A DNA stretch of 15,810 bases from Erysipelotrichaceae bacterium (GTDB lineage Bacteria; Bacillota_I; Bacilli_A; Erysipelotrichales; Erysipelotrichaceae), in NCBI GenBank assembly GCA_021442745.1, contig JABUSI010000293.1, forward strand, positions 1 through 15,810, read 5' to 3'. Positions 7,501 to 14,523 of the stretch are shown here, piece after piece. The translations under genes and the position numbers were made by a program. Every line of letters starts with the position of its first letter. Within the stretch, counting starts at the first letter, position 1. A model generated the notes under the pieces. That model worked only from the letters and a program-made list of their open reading frames with translations. It did not search any database and had not been told where the DNA came from.

Positions 7501-9659
7501 GGTATATGAAGGCGGACTGGGATACAAAAGAACTGGATACGGAATGTGAATACTACAAGCAGGGGAAAGCGTTGTATGAACGGATTGCCGGTATCATGTT
7601 AGACGTCGAGCTGAAACGCGGGGACTCCCAGACACCATTCTCAACGGCTATCGGACAGCTTCAGACAATCAAAGGCATGAACCGGTTGTTTGAGGTGTTG
7701 AATGCGTTAGGAAAAGATACGCTGGACCGTAATGCGTATTACGTCTATTCCTGGAGTGTGCCTACGGGTTCCCGGAAGGAATGCCTGTCGCACATTCTGA
7801 AGATGAGCGAACCGGCAGAAGGCGATTCGTTTGAAGAATTCGCGAAGCTGTGTAAAAAATACAAGATCAAGGAAGAACGCCTGATGGAAGTGGCCATGTA
7901 CAATCCGAAGTGGATTGACTGGATTGAACGGTACGTACAATGTGACGGATTAAAGAGCTGCTGCTACTATTTCATGGCCCATATGAACGAACGGTTTGAT
8001 GACCGGAAGATGGCGATTATTGCGAAGTATACGCCTTTAAGTCAGGAAGAACTGAATGAGGGATGTTTCGATACCGAGTGGTTTACGCAGGCATACGAAA
8101 CCATCGGCGAACAACGGTTTATGAAACTGTACAATGCGGCTAAGTATATTTCGGACGGGACAAAACATACCCGTGCCAGAAAGTATGCCGACGCGTGTCT
8201 GGGTAAGGTGGAACTGGCAGATCTGGAAAAGCAGATTGCCGATAAGCGGAATAAGGATCTGATTATGAGTTACGGATTGGTACCGGCAACGGGCAAAGAA
8301 GACCAGTTGCACCGGTATGAATTCCTGCAGAAATTCCTCAAAGAAAGCAAGCAGTTCGGTGCCCAGCGCCGGGCTTCCGAAGCGAAATGCGTGGAAGTGG
8401 CATTAAAGAATATGGCTACCTCTCTGGGATATGAGGACGACTTGCGGTTAACCTTAGCGATGGAAACGGCGCTGGTAAATGACAACGGCAATTATTTCGT
8501 TCCGCAGACGGCAGGAGACTATGCAATGTATATTTCGGTGTCTTCGGATGGAAAGTCTTCCCTTGTGGTTGAAAAAGCCGGTAAGAAGTTAAACAGCGTA
8601 CCGGCTGCCTTGAAGAAAGACGAAACGTATTTGGAAATCAAGGAATTTGCGGAAAAACTGAAGGATCAGTATTCCCGTTCCGTGAAGATGTTTGAAAACG
8701 CCATGGAAGAGCGGACGGCATACGGCCTGAAGGAACTGGCAGTGTTACAGACCAATCCGGTCATCGGGGCGATTCTGGATAAACTGGTATTTGTGTATGA
8801 AGATACGTTATGTCTGTTCAGTGATCTTTCCAATAAGGAAGGTACCGTACGGATTGCCCATCCGGTGGATTTCTACCAAAAGAAGGTATGGACAGACTGG
8901 CAGCAATATTGGTTTGACAGACAGATGAAGACGGATGAAAAACAGCCGTTCAAACAGATTTTCCGGGAATTGTACGTCAGATTAGAAGAAGAAAACGAAC
9001 AGATGAGTTCCCGGATGTTTGCGGGCAACCAGATTCAGCCGAAAAAGACGGTGGCAACCCTGAAGACAAGACGCTGGATTGCGGATTATGAAAACGGTCT
9101 GCAGAAGGTATACTACAAGGACAATATCATTGCGACCATATATGCGATGGCCGACTGGTTCTCTCCGGCTGACGGGGAAGACCCGACGCTGGAATACGTA
9201 GCATTCTATGACCGGAAGACTTTTGAGTTAAAACGAATCAAGGACATTCCGGATATTGTGTATTCCGAAGTTATGCGGGATGTGGATCTGGCAGTCAGCG
9301 TTGCCCATGCGGGTGGTGTCGATCCGCTGACGTCACACAGTACGATGGAAATGCGTAAGGTTATCGTGGATTTCAATACGAAGTTATTTAAGCTGGATAA
9401 TGTGAAGACGGAAGGTACCCATGCAATCGTAACCGGAACCTATGGTACATACAGTGTGCATCTGGGAAGCGGTGTGGTCCATAAGATGGGTTCGTCGATG
9501 ATTCTGATGGTACCGGTACATTCGCAAAACCGGGGTAAGGTATTCTTACCGTTTGTGGATGAAGACCCGAAGACGGCGGAAATTGTATCCAAGATTCTGA
9601 TGCTGGCCGAAGACGACAAGATCAAGGATCCGGAAATTCTTGCGAAAATCCGGAAATAA
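4545..9659 (+). CDS. Giant DUF4132 (MolR/YehI-family) HEAT-repeat protein
   Basis: This 1704-residue cytoplasmic protein carries a C-terminal DUF4132 domain (about 1500-1704). Its hallmarks are RRWIADYENGLQKVYY near 1508, VMRDVDLAVSVAHAGGVDP from 1576, STMEMRK, GTYGTYSVHLGSGVVHKMG, and VPVHSQNRGKVFLPF from 1656, ending AEDDKIKDPEIL. E. coli MolR and YehI belong to this family, whose biochemical role is not established. The long N-terminal part is helical. HEAT-like repeats are clear around 528-622 (TLLEAIADREGQTRSTAFRI, then EVRTNTLQLLMKQ and VQVRLAGYDILKKL), suggesting a solenoid scaffold. I see no Walker A, protease or nuclease motif and no WGR domain. The length is long for the family but the frame is intact. 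It is the last gene of a three-gene operon, and a new promoter follows for psuK. The inferred role is a scaffold or regulatory complex with the two small upstream proteins. Confidence 0.9.
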   Translation: MAYGYESRRTFSDKLFNDWTSTNALKIKRLDVEVWRVYEEIIAGTHKEFVSRVQITKYYEKHHKKETLAEFVKKYLKPLVDLFVPKECTDDFYHVVDSMTEYPYPIGWNRRSLRSKDPAVHLGHLEQLLYAYMVFGTYQVSVNDYVRENLEEELLDFKKNTEENRNFKMCLSMQDDMFAARIDANDTQFIETVKEAFLSDRNTVVVSRELIRGVVKSHNTELHDLLGKFLLAARLSEGVRQVICENADCGTKEAFVRLCKVIAENNLLRFAAVKRAVGTWTALYNSDQAERLTEKVFGMVLHVAEDPEYAESLLNSTDCVEIYLGLWGLAYEDVNLAVQKMKELAQNGTRLQALTIGYFNEIIQIPEVTRDVAVLMFETYPDDLELMAVYMNTYLPNSKVFELLRLLADRGEQSLLVAREEDFTYIKPEITMLMPDKKTAEKQYEILKQAQSTAKKEQVFSPVVFPWYGVKLTRSQLVVPMMFLAYVLEDPDKMDEVCGMLPLVDADTGHRQNLLRLLLHEPKTEVQRTTLLEAIADREGQTRSTAFRILSAKQLKKEDIRKLEGHLKGKNQEVRTNTLQLLMKQTEEGQTESAKRLLSDSNVQVRLAGYDILKKLSEAHPEKKETYGSLLISCVGNADALSEQEKILFEEIVKEHTTEDILNVKGYGLYPENFTLDIPKEYTNVPRDGKNVRNRFDMSGKDFEKIETAFDQLIQKEGTREYTDFYGDTQLLGNEFRQIAGADKPYHLRYPFPELWEQFYDEHIRDEKAFWNVYVAVTFNNVEEEITDVAAYQKELTKLFGDAATYEYTSKNHKQFSYDSTLKTVLNCIASMKNFGFPRNLALEIAAYVADLPENMRWFTPRKRNYWYNEKDRVPFTKTRKLDIVWNTLGQWRNEEEFAENFWAKVQVDRAFDFRNNSFRNGIQRDDLVNYVSLYPCLKMAEYKRIPMEAVSWYGLEVLGAKETMNELKNFSGITLTRYMYGCLKGYMKADWDTKELDTECEYYKQGKALYERIAGIMLDVELKRGDSQTPFSTAIGQLQTIKGMNRLFEVLNALGKDTLDRNAYYVYSWSVPTGSRKECLSHILKMSEPAEGDSFEEFAKLCKKYKIKEERLMEVAMYNPKWIDWIERYVQCDGLKSCCYYFMAHMNERFDDRKMAIIAKYTPLSQEELNEGCFDTEWFTQAYETIGEQRFMKLYNAAKYISDGTKHTRARKYADACLGKVELADLEKQIADKRNKDLIMSYGLVPATGKEDQLHRYEFLQKFLKESKQFGAQRRASEAKCVEVALKNMATSLGYEDDLRLTLAMETALVNDNGNYFVPQTAGDYAMYISVSSDGKSSLVVEKAGKKLNSVPAALKKDETYLEIKEFAEKLKDQYSRSVKMFENAMEERTAYGLKELAVLQTNPVIGAILDKLVFVYEDTLCLFSDLSNKEGTVRIAHPVDFYQKKVWTDWQQYWFDRQMKTDEKQPFKQIFRELYVRLEEENEQMSSRMFAGNQIQPKKTVATLKTRRWIADYENGLQKVYYKDNIIATIYAMADWFSPADGEDPTLEYVAFYDRKTFELKRIKDIPDIVYSEVMRDVDLAVSVAHAGGVDPLTSHSTMEMRKVIVDFNTKLFKLDNVKTEGTHAIVTGTYGTYSVHLGSGVVHKMGSSMILMVPVHSQNRGKVFLPFVDEDPKTAEIVSKILMLAEDDKIKDPEILAKIRK

Positions 9660-9664
9660 TGTGC

Positions 9665-9693
9665 TTGAAATCGCTTTCGGACAAGTATAAAAT
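9665..9693 (+). promoter_or_regulatory. Promoter for psuK-psuG
   Basis: TTGAAA (9665-9670) and TAAAAT (9688-9693) are separated by 17 bases. An overlapping TATAAA at 9686 gives a 15-base alternative. The predicted start is about 20 bases before the psuK ATG at 9720. Only a poor AAGA lies in the ribosome-binding position, so initiation of psuK looks weak compared with other genes here. No strong terminator separates it from the DUF4132 stop, so read-through is also possible. Confidence 0.55.
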
Positions 9694-9719
9694 AAATATG
9701 TGCTTAAGAACTAAACATT

Positions 9720-10826
9720 ATGACTAAGAGAGAACATGACATTTTACAATTGATTCAGGAAAATCCGACGATTGACCAGAGTGAAATTGCCGACCTTCTG
9801 CACATCAAACGGAGTACGGTAGCGGTACACATTGCCAACCTGACGAAAAAAGGTGTGATCAAGGGAAAAGGGTACATTCTGGGGGAACCGGAAGAGTCCT
9901 ATATTCTGGGAATCGGTGCGGCGAACGTGGATATCAACTGTCATACGAAGTATGCGATCAATCTGCGGGATTCCAATCCGGGGTATCTGCAGTATTCCTT
10001 TGGCGGGGTTACGCATAACGTGTGCATGAATGCGGCACTGCTGGGAGCGGATGTAAAGTTTATTTCCGCAATCGGCGATGATGAAAACGGGGAAGGCCTG
10101 ATTAAGGAAGCAATGGAAGCGGGTATGGACCTGAGCCATGTGCTGCGGGTGAAAAATCATCCGTCCAGTACGTACATTTCCTTTGCGGACGACAAAGGAG
10201 ATATGTTTGTGGCGTTTTCCGATATGCGGGTGATGGAAAACATGACCGTGGAGTTTATCCGGAAAAACGCAAGCGTACTGAAACGGGCAAAGCTGATTAC
10301 CATTGATCCTTCGATTCCGGTTCCGGTTATTGAGGAACTGGTGAACGTGTATGCAAAAGAAGTTCCGCTCTATGTGGATCCGGTATCGATTGCGTATGCG
10401 AGAGTCATCAAACCGTATCTGGGTGCTTTTCAGATGTGCAAACCGAATGTGTACGAACTGGAAGTATTAAGCGATATGAAAATCGAAACGGATGAGGATT
10501 TGCAGAAAGCATGCCGACAGGTATTGTCAACCGGACTGAAGGAAATTGTGGTATCATTAGGAAGGGATGGCTGTTTCTATATGAATCGTGATGGCCTGAC
10601 AATCCGCCGGGCGTTACAACCGCTGGATACCGTAGCCAATGCGACCGGTGCGGGGGATGCCTTTATGGCTGCCTGGATTTACGGTCAGGTCAATGACTGG
10701 GACTACGATACAAGAATCGACTATGCACTGGCAGCGGGAGCAGCCGCATTGACCAGTGAAACAACCGTCAACAAAGAAATGTCACTGAACTTGTTGGACA
10801 ACATGATAAAGGAGAGAAAAAAATGA
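9720..10826 (+). CDS. psuK: Pseudouridine kinase with N-terminal winged helix (PfkB family)
   Basis: This 368-residue protein has two domains. Residues 1-55 form a winged helix-turn-helix (REHDILQLIQENPTIDQSEI, then VAVHIANLTKKGVIKGKGYIL). Residues 60-365 are a PfkB (ribokinase) sugar kinase with IGAANVDINCH, GGVTHNVCMNAALLGADVKF, SLGRDGCFYM and the PfkB signature NATGAGDAF. The catalytic base is Asp313 in GAGD. PsuK phosphorylates pseudouridine to pseudouridine 5'-phosphate. The substrate call comes from the four-base overlap (ATGA) with psuG. By sequence alone it could be another nucleoside kinase, since E. coli YeiI has the same wHTH-PfkB architecture while E. coli PsuK lacks the wHTH. The fused DNA-binding domain suggests it may also regulate its own operon. 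The cytoplasmic location is clear. Confidence 0.85.
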   Translation: MTKREHDILQLIQENPTIDQSEIADLLHIKRSTVAVHIANLTKKGVIKGKGYILGEPEESYILGIGAANVDINCHTKYAINLRDSNPGYLQYSFGGVTHNVCMNAALLGADVKFISAIGDDENGEGLIKEAMEAGMDLSHVLRVKNHPSSTYISFADDKGDMFVAFSDMRVMENMTVEFIRKNASVLKRAKLITIDPSIPVPVIEELVNVYAKEVPLYVDPVSIAYARVIKPYLGAFQMCKPNVYELEVLSDMKIETDEDLQKACRQVLSTGLKEIVVSLGRDGCFYMNRDGLTIRRALQPLDTVANATGAGDAFMAAWIYGQVNDWDYDTRIDYALAAGAAALTSETTVNKEMSLNLLDNMIKERKK

Positions 10827-11740
10827 ATCTGAAAGACTATTTATCCATCAGTCCTGAAATTCAGGAAGCCCTGGATGCAGGAAAGCCAATCGTTGCGTTG
10901 GAAAGTACCATTTTAAGCCATGGTATGCCATTTCCGGAAAACATGGAATTCGCGCACAAGGTAGAAGAAATCGTACGGGCAGAAGGTGCGATTCCGGCAA
11001 CAACCGCAATTATCGGCGGTAAGCTGAAAGTCGGATTGACACCGGAAGAACTGGACGTTATGTGTAAGGCAGACGGCGTCGGTAAGGTATCCAGACGTGA
11101 CGTAGCCATTTATCTGGCAACCGGTAAGACCGGAGCAACAACCGTTGCGACCACAATGATGCTGGCAAATATGGCCGGAATTCATTTCTTCGCAACCGGA
11201 GGAATCGGTGGGGTTCACCGCGGAGCACAGGAAACGATGGATATTTCCGCTGACTTGCAGGAGCTGGCAAATACGGAAGTATGTGTTGTCTGTGCCGGTG
11301 CAAAACAAATCCTGGACTTAGGACTGACACTGGAATATCTGGAAACCAACGGTGTTCCGGTAATCGGTCTGCATACCGATGAATTCCCGGCATTCTATTG
11401 CCCGACCAGCGGATTCAAGCTGGATTACAACAGCGAAAGCGAAGAAGAAATCGCAAAGATTTCCAAGACCAAATGGGATATGGGCTTAAAGGGCGGTCTT
11501 GTTATCGGTAATCCGATTCCGGCAGAATACGCATTGGATTTCGATGAAATGGAAGCTGTCATTACCAAGGCTATTGATAAGGCAAACGCTCAGGGTATCC
11601 GCGGTAAGTTCATCACCCCGTTCTTACTGGCTGAAATCAAGGATATGACCGAAGGTGTTTCCTTCGCATCCAACCTGCAGCTGGCTTACAACAATGCCAG
11701 AGTTGCCAGCCGGATTGCGGTAGCTTACAGTAAGTTATAA
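10823..11740 (+). CDS. psuG: Pseudouridine-5'-phosphate glycosidase
   Basis: This 305-residue protein is of normal family length. PsuG splits pseudouridine 5'-phosphate at its C-C glycosidic bond to uracil and ribose 5-phosphate, and needs a divalent metal. Family motifs are all present: VALESTILSHGMPFPEN with Glu27, TTAIIGGKLKVGL, KVSRRDVA with the active-site Lys88 that forms the ring-opened adduct, GATTVATTMMLANMAGI, FATGGIGGVHRGA, VVCAGAKQILDLGLTLEYLE and PAFYCPTSGF. The start overlaps the psuK stop by four bases and follows AAGGAGAG, so the pair is coupled. An intrinsic terminator follows eight bases after the stop. Identification is secure. Confidence 0.96.
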   Translation: MNLKDYLSISPEIQEALDAGKPIVALESTILSHGMPFPENMEFAHKVEEIVRAEGAIPATTAIIGGKLKVGLTPEELDVMCKADGVGKVSRRDVAIYLATGKTGATTVATTMMLANMAGIHFFATGGIGGVHRGAQETMDISADLQELANTEVCVVCAGAKQILDLGLTLEYLETNGVPVIGLHTDEFPAFYCPTSGFKLDYNSESEEEIAKISKTKWDMGLKGGLVIGNPIPAEYALDFDEMEAVITKAIDKANAQGIRGKFITPFLLAEIKDMTEGVSFASNLQLAYNNARVASRIAVAYSKL

Positions 11741-11747
11741 GAAAAGA

Positions 11748-11773
11748 AAAGTTCCTCACGGGGAACTTTTTTT
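11748..11773. terminator. Bidirectional intrinsic terminator between psuG and the AbiEi gene
   Basis: GTTCC (11751-11755) pairs with GGAAC (11762-11766). The stem extends through flanking A/T pairs (11748-11750 with 11767-11769) and is followed by a run of T to 11773. Read on the minus strand, the stem is followed by a T-rich TTTTCTTTTC, so it can also serve the convergent AbiEi gene that ends at 11817. Confidence 0.85.
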
Positions 11774-11816
11774 GTGATGGCATCAGACGTCAGTAATTAA
11801 TCTTTCGGTATTGTGG

Positions 11817-12398
11817 TTAAAGCAAGAACTCCATATATTCCCTAAGAATTTTCTCTACATGAAACAACTTTGCGTAGTTCATGAGCCGGTTCAGGTCTTT
11901 GTCTGTTCTTGTTACATAATTTCTTAATGCTGTCTGGTAATCCTGTATCTCGAAATTGTGACGGTTTCGTACCAGATCACAGATAGTTCGCTCTAAATCA
12001 TACATCGGAATCTGATGACCGAATGAAGTTGTAACCATAGTTTTACCGATTTCCAGAAGATTCTTTTTTATTGTATGCACACAGATATTATCCTTCAGTA
12101 GTCTTCCGGTTCCATATCCGGTATATACCGTAATTGTTCTCTTTGTTGGCTCACGGTCTGTAAGTCTGTAATGATACAATGCCTCATCATGAGAAAAAAC
12201 AGCTTGCGGACATCGCAGTGAAAGAATGTAGTTTTCATCCGCCCAGGCTTCCGGAGATGCATATACGCCATGTGCTACTTGCTCAAAATTATGAACTTTC
12301 ACAAATTTATAGAAATTTGCTTTTGTGAATCCTGCTCGGATGACTTCGGAAGTAAGGATAATTCCGGAATCATCTATGAAATCCATAATTTCACTCAT
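11817..12398 (-). CDS. abiEi: AbiEi-family antitoxin, without AbiEii toxin
   Basis: This 193-residue protein matches the AbiEi antitoxin of type IV toxin-antitoxin / abortive infection systems. It has an N-terminal winged helix (IMDFIDDSGIILTSEVIRAG, then TKANFYKFVKVHNFEQVAHGVYA), followed by the C-terminal AbiEi domain with QAVFSHDEALYHYRLTDREP, ITVYTGYG, the helix DLERTICDLVRNR and a C-terminal basic bundle. AbiEi represses its own promoter by binding inverted repeats. The ATG at 12398 follows GGTGAT. An in-frame ATG at 12404 is a possible alternative. In known systems the AbiEii nucleotidyltransferase toxin follows directly. Here only 76 bases and a terminator separate this gene from psuG, so no toxin is present. 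It may be a solitary repressor, a decaying system, or an antitoxin acting on a toxin elsewhere. Confidence 0.8.
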   Translation of the reverse strand: MSEIMDFIDDSGIILTSEVIRAGFTKANFYKFVKVHNFEQVAHGVYASPEAWADENYILSLRCPQAVFSHDEALYHYRLTDREPTKRTITVYTGYGTGRLLKDNICVHTIKKNLLEIGKTMVTTSFGHQIPMYDLERTICDLVRNRHNFEIQDYQTALRNYVTRTDKDLNRLMNYAKLFHVEKILREYMEFLL

Positions 12399-12415
12399 AA
12401 GCATCACCAACTTTC

Positions 12416-12452
12416 GTGCTAATATTGTATTTTAAATTAGCACATAAGTCAA
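12416..12452 (-). promoter_or_regulatory. AbiEi promoter with palindromic operator
   Basis: On the minus strand TTGACT (12452-12447) and TACAAT (12429-12424) are separated by 17 bases, a near-ideal sigmaA promoter. A perfect inverted repeat, GTGCTAAT and ATTAGCAC with a 12-base spacer (12443-12436 and 12423-12416), brackets the minus-10 box, with one arm in the spacer and one over the predicted start. This geometry fits AbiEi autorepression. The leader is only about 20 bases. Confidence 0.75.
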
Positions 12453-12675
12453 CTTTGCTCTGCTGTTACGAATCAGAGCAACAGGTAATGAAAAACAACC
12501 AATGAAATAACCGGTATTATGCGAATTCTGATTTTACTTATACCCAAAAGATATTTTGTTAGATTTGGAAAATCACAAGTTAAGAAACTTTGTCCGATTA
12601 GTAATAAAGATTCATGATGCAAACCAGTCGTTATTGTGCTTGTTTACTTCTAAATGGATTCCTGACATTGGTTTA
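12444..12675. other. Non-coding gap between the AbiEi promoter and the AlbA_2 gene
   Basis: About 230 AT-rich bases lie downstream of the AlbA_2 stop. Only a 65-codon plus-strand frame reaches into it, with no ribosome binding site and overlapping the AlbA_2 gene, so I do not call a gene. I see no T-run terminator for AlbA_2, no insertion-sequence ends and no RNA gene. It may be remnant sequence from an insertion or deletion. Confidence 0.4.
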
Positions 12676-14220
12676 TTACTTTTTCAATTTGTAGCGACGG
12701 CTTTTATTGTTTCCAACCGCTTCGATGATACCCAACGAAAGCATTTCTCTTAGGATTTTCCGTGTTCTGTTATCTTTTACTGCCAGCAAATGCCCTATAT
12801 CTGAAGATTGATACAATTTTCCGGGTTCCATAAACTGTAGAATGGTTTCATACTGTGTTAAGGATTTTTTGGTTGGAGGTTTTTTATCGGCGCTTTTTTT
12901 ATCGGCGCTTTTTTTATCGGCGCTTTTTTTTATCGGCGCTTTTTTATCGGCGCTTTTTATTAGTTGCCTCAAGGCTTTTTTTCTGAATGAAACTGTAACG
13001 ACTGTTCGTGAAGATTCTCCGAATCTTTCTTCAATTACAGGATCTTCCCAACCTTCGTTTTCCCATATAGAGAATAATGCTGGTACTCCGCTCCCGGAAC
13101 GCTCCCCAATGTCTATCATATTGAACATTTTCATAAGTGCTCTGTTTCTTGGGTCAGATTCCCCACCTTTTCGCATCTGTTCTTTACCTACACGGATGTA
13201 CCCCGGGTTTTCGAAGATGATGTAATCCTGATTCTTAAGAATTACAACACCTCTGTCAACATAAAAATCGGTATTTACAAGGCAATTGGCAAGCACTTCC
13301 CGAAGAGCCTTATGAACCGGCGTGTCATCAATGCGGTCACCACCAATCATTCTGAAGGGAACCTTCACATCTTTAATCAAACGATTGTATACACCGAAAT
13401 AAAAGTCAAACAGGTTTCCACTCCATTCTCCGGTTGAAGAATAAAAGCGGTCTGTCCATCGGATTGTGGGATCAAGCATCTCCCGGTAATCCAGAAAATA
13501 TGCTGGGAATTCTCTTACAATCCTAAACTCATCTCCGAACATCAAAAGCCCTGCAGCAGTAGGATGTAGTTTCTTGTCGGAACCATATGCTGCTGCGCCA
13601 ATCATTTCAAGATACTCCGAATCATCCAAGGTTGACCATATATGTCCTGGCTTTGTTAATTTATGTCTGTTTCTGTAATTACGAACTGTATTCATGTTTA
13701 ACTGATCGATACGCAGATTTTCAATGACTTTCATATCCATAGTAGAACTCGGCTGGTCTCTGAGCATGGTTTTAATTTCTTCGGGAGTACAGTGGTAATC
13801 TCCTTCCCAGTTTCGTCTGTAAGTTCCGTTCCAGATATCCCCTCGAACATACACAGGTTTCTGCTCTCTTGCGGCAGGTGGGACCGTTATTACCATGATA
13901 TCTTTTCCGGTTTTCTTGTCTTTATACGTCGCAATATAATCATCTGTCAGAATATTTATACTGCATAGAGCTTTGTTGTTAACACCATCCCAGAATTCCT
14001 TCTTGAGTTTATTAATGTCTGCGATTCCTGTTGCTTCCCAGGATTTGTCAGCATTCTCTTTCACGCCGAGAATTATCACACCTCCATAGCAATTGGCAAA
14101 AGAAGAATATGTGTCCCAAAGCGAAACGGGCAGGTTTTCCGTCGCTTTTTTCACTTCCCGGCGGTTGTCCTCACGGAAATTATCATATTTTTTGATGTCA
14201 AACAATTCGTTAACTGACAT
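12676..14220 (-). CDS. AlbA_2 (Schlafen-type) ATP-binding, putative DNA/RNA-binding regulator
   Basis: This 514-residue protein has an AlbA_2 domain at about 15-135 (FREDNRREVKKATENLP, then SSFANCYGGVIILGVKENAD), a middle region with NTVRNYRN, and a C-terminal GHKL-like ATPase segment (KALREVLANCLVNTDF at about 300, then GGESDPRNRALMKMFNMIDI and GERSGSGVPALFSIWEN). A Lys/Ala/Asp repeat linker lies at 420-447. The C-terminus is a winged helix (DIGHLLAVKDNRTRKILREM). The ATG at 14220 follows AAGGGGGA, an excellent site. The frame stays open for 51 more codons upstream but without support. Such proteins are common in Bacillota and Bacteroidota and are annotated as transcriptional regulators or ATP-binding proteins. 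Some act in phage defence or stress. The role here is unknown. No partner gene is adjacent on the same strand except the divergent hydrolases. Confidence 0.85.
   Translation of the reverse strand: MSVNELFDIKKYDNFREDNRREVKKATENLPVSLWDTYSSFANCYGGVIILGVKENADKSWEATGIADINKLKKEFWDGVNNKALCSINILTDDYIATYKDKKTGKDIMVITVPPAAREQKPVYVRGDIWNGTYRRNWEGDYHCTPEEIKTMLRDQPSSTMDMKVIENLRIDQLNMNTVRNYRNRHKLTKPGHIWSTLDDSEYLEMIGAAAYGSDKKLHPTAAGLLMFGDEFRIVREFPAYFLDYREMLDPTIRWTDRFYSSTGEWSGNLFDFYFGVYNRLIKDVKVPFRMIGGDRIDDTPVHKALREVLANCLVNTDFYVDRGVVILKNQDYIIFENPGYIRVGKEQMRKGGESDPRNRALMKMFNMIDIGERSGSGVPALFSIWENEGWEDPVIEERFGESSRTVVTVSFRKKALRQLIKSADKKAPIKKSADKKSADKKSADKKPPTKKSLTQYETILQFMEPGKLYQSSDIGHLLAVKDNRTRKILREMLSLGIIEAVGNNKSRRYKLKK
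12880..12958 (-). repeat. Slippage-prone in-gene tandem repeat in the AlbA_2 gene
   Basis: Five copies of the plus-strand octamer ATCGGCGC are separated by T-runs of 7, 7, 8 and 6, flanked by runs of 6 and 5. On the coding strand the units encode SADKK. The adjacent 6- and 8-base runs shift the frame by minus one and plus one, so one unit is read as APIKK before the frame is restored. It lies in the flexible linker before the C-terminal winged helix. Homopolymer slippage would remove or restore that domain. Confidence 0.9.
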
Positions 14221-14523
14221 TTTAATCCCCCTTATCATTGATTCTCGGAAATGTAACAGGAAATACCGATTTTTCGATAAACGTATCAATGAAAAAATGA
14301 TTCGCTTTTGGGATGAATACAATCTGTAGTCCATCGTTTTATATATCACATTATTCGTTATCCCCCGTGACACAACTACAATACGGCCGTTTTATCATAA
14401 TCCTGATTTTTCTGTATAAAAAACGGAAATTGATCGGAACCGTGTAATGGAAACAACAAAAGTTCACCCGCGTAAAATCGTTTATGTGATAAAATAAAAC
14501 TACAGACTATTGACGAGGTGCCT
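14221..14523. other. Divergent intergenic region between AlbA_2 and hydrolase genes
   Basis: These 303 bases must hold promoters for both flanking genes. On the plus strand, GATAAAAT near 14488 could serve as a minus-10 element for the hydrolases, though I find no good minus-35 box. On the minus strand TTGATA (14289-14284) lies 17 bases from a poor minus-10. The half nearest AlbA_2 is open in its frame, but I see no ribosome binding site for an earlier start. No RNA gene, repeat or terminator is evident. Confidence 0.4.

Noticed and set aside
4578..9625. Many antisense frames of 60-155 codons under the DUF4132 gene
   Set aside because: They arise from the codon composition of the long sense gene. 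None has a ribosome binding site with family-like protein sequence.
11741..11816. Remnant of an AbiEii toxin after AbiEi
   Set aside because: Only 76 bases are available, mostly terminator, with no coding frame resembling a nucleotidyltransferase.
12556..12753. 65-codon plus-strand frame after the AbiEi promoter
   Set aside because: No ribosome binding site, overlaps the AlbA_2 gene end, and the product resembles no family I know.
12880..12958. Short regular repeats as a CRISPR array
   Set aside because: Units are about 15 bases with T-run spacers and encode protein in frame. There are no repeat-spacer features of CRISPR.
12842..13225. Plus-strand frame rich in Leu-Ser-Ala-Phe repeats, membrane-like
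   Set aside because: It is the antisense reading of the Lys/Ala repeat in the AlbA_2 gene. It has no ribosome binding site and the opposite strand encodes clear domains.
14221..14373. N-terminal extension of the AlbA_2 protein
   Set aside because: The frame is open but low-complexity, and AAGGGGGA clearly marks the ATG at 14220. Family members start close to the AlbA_2 domain.
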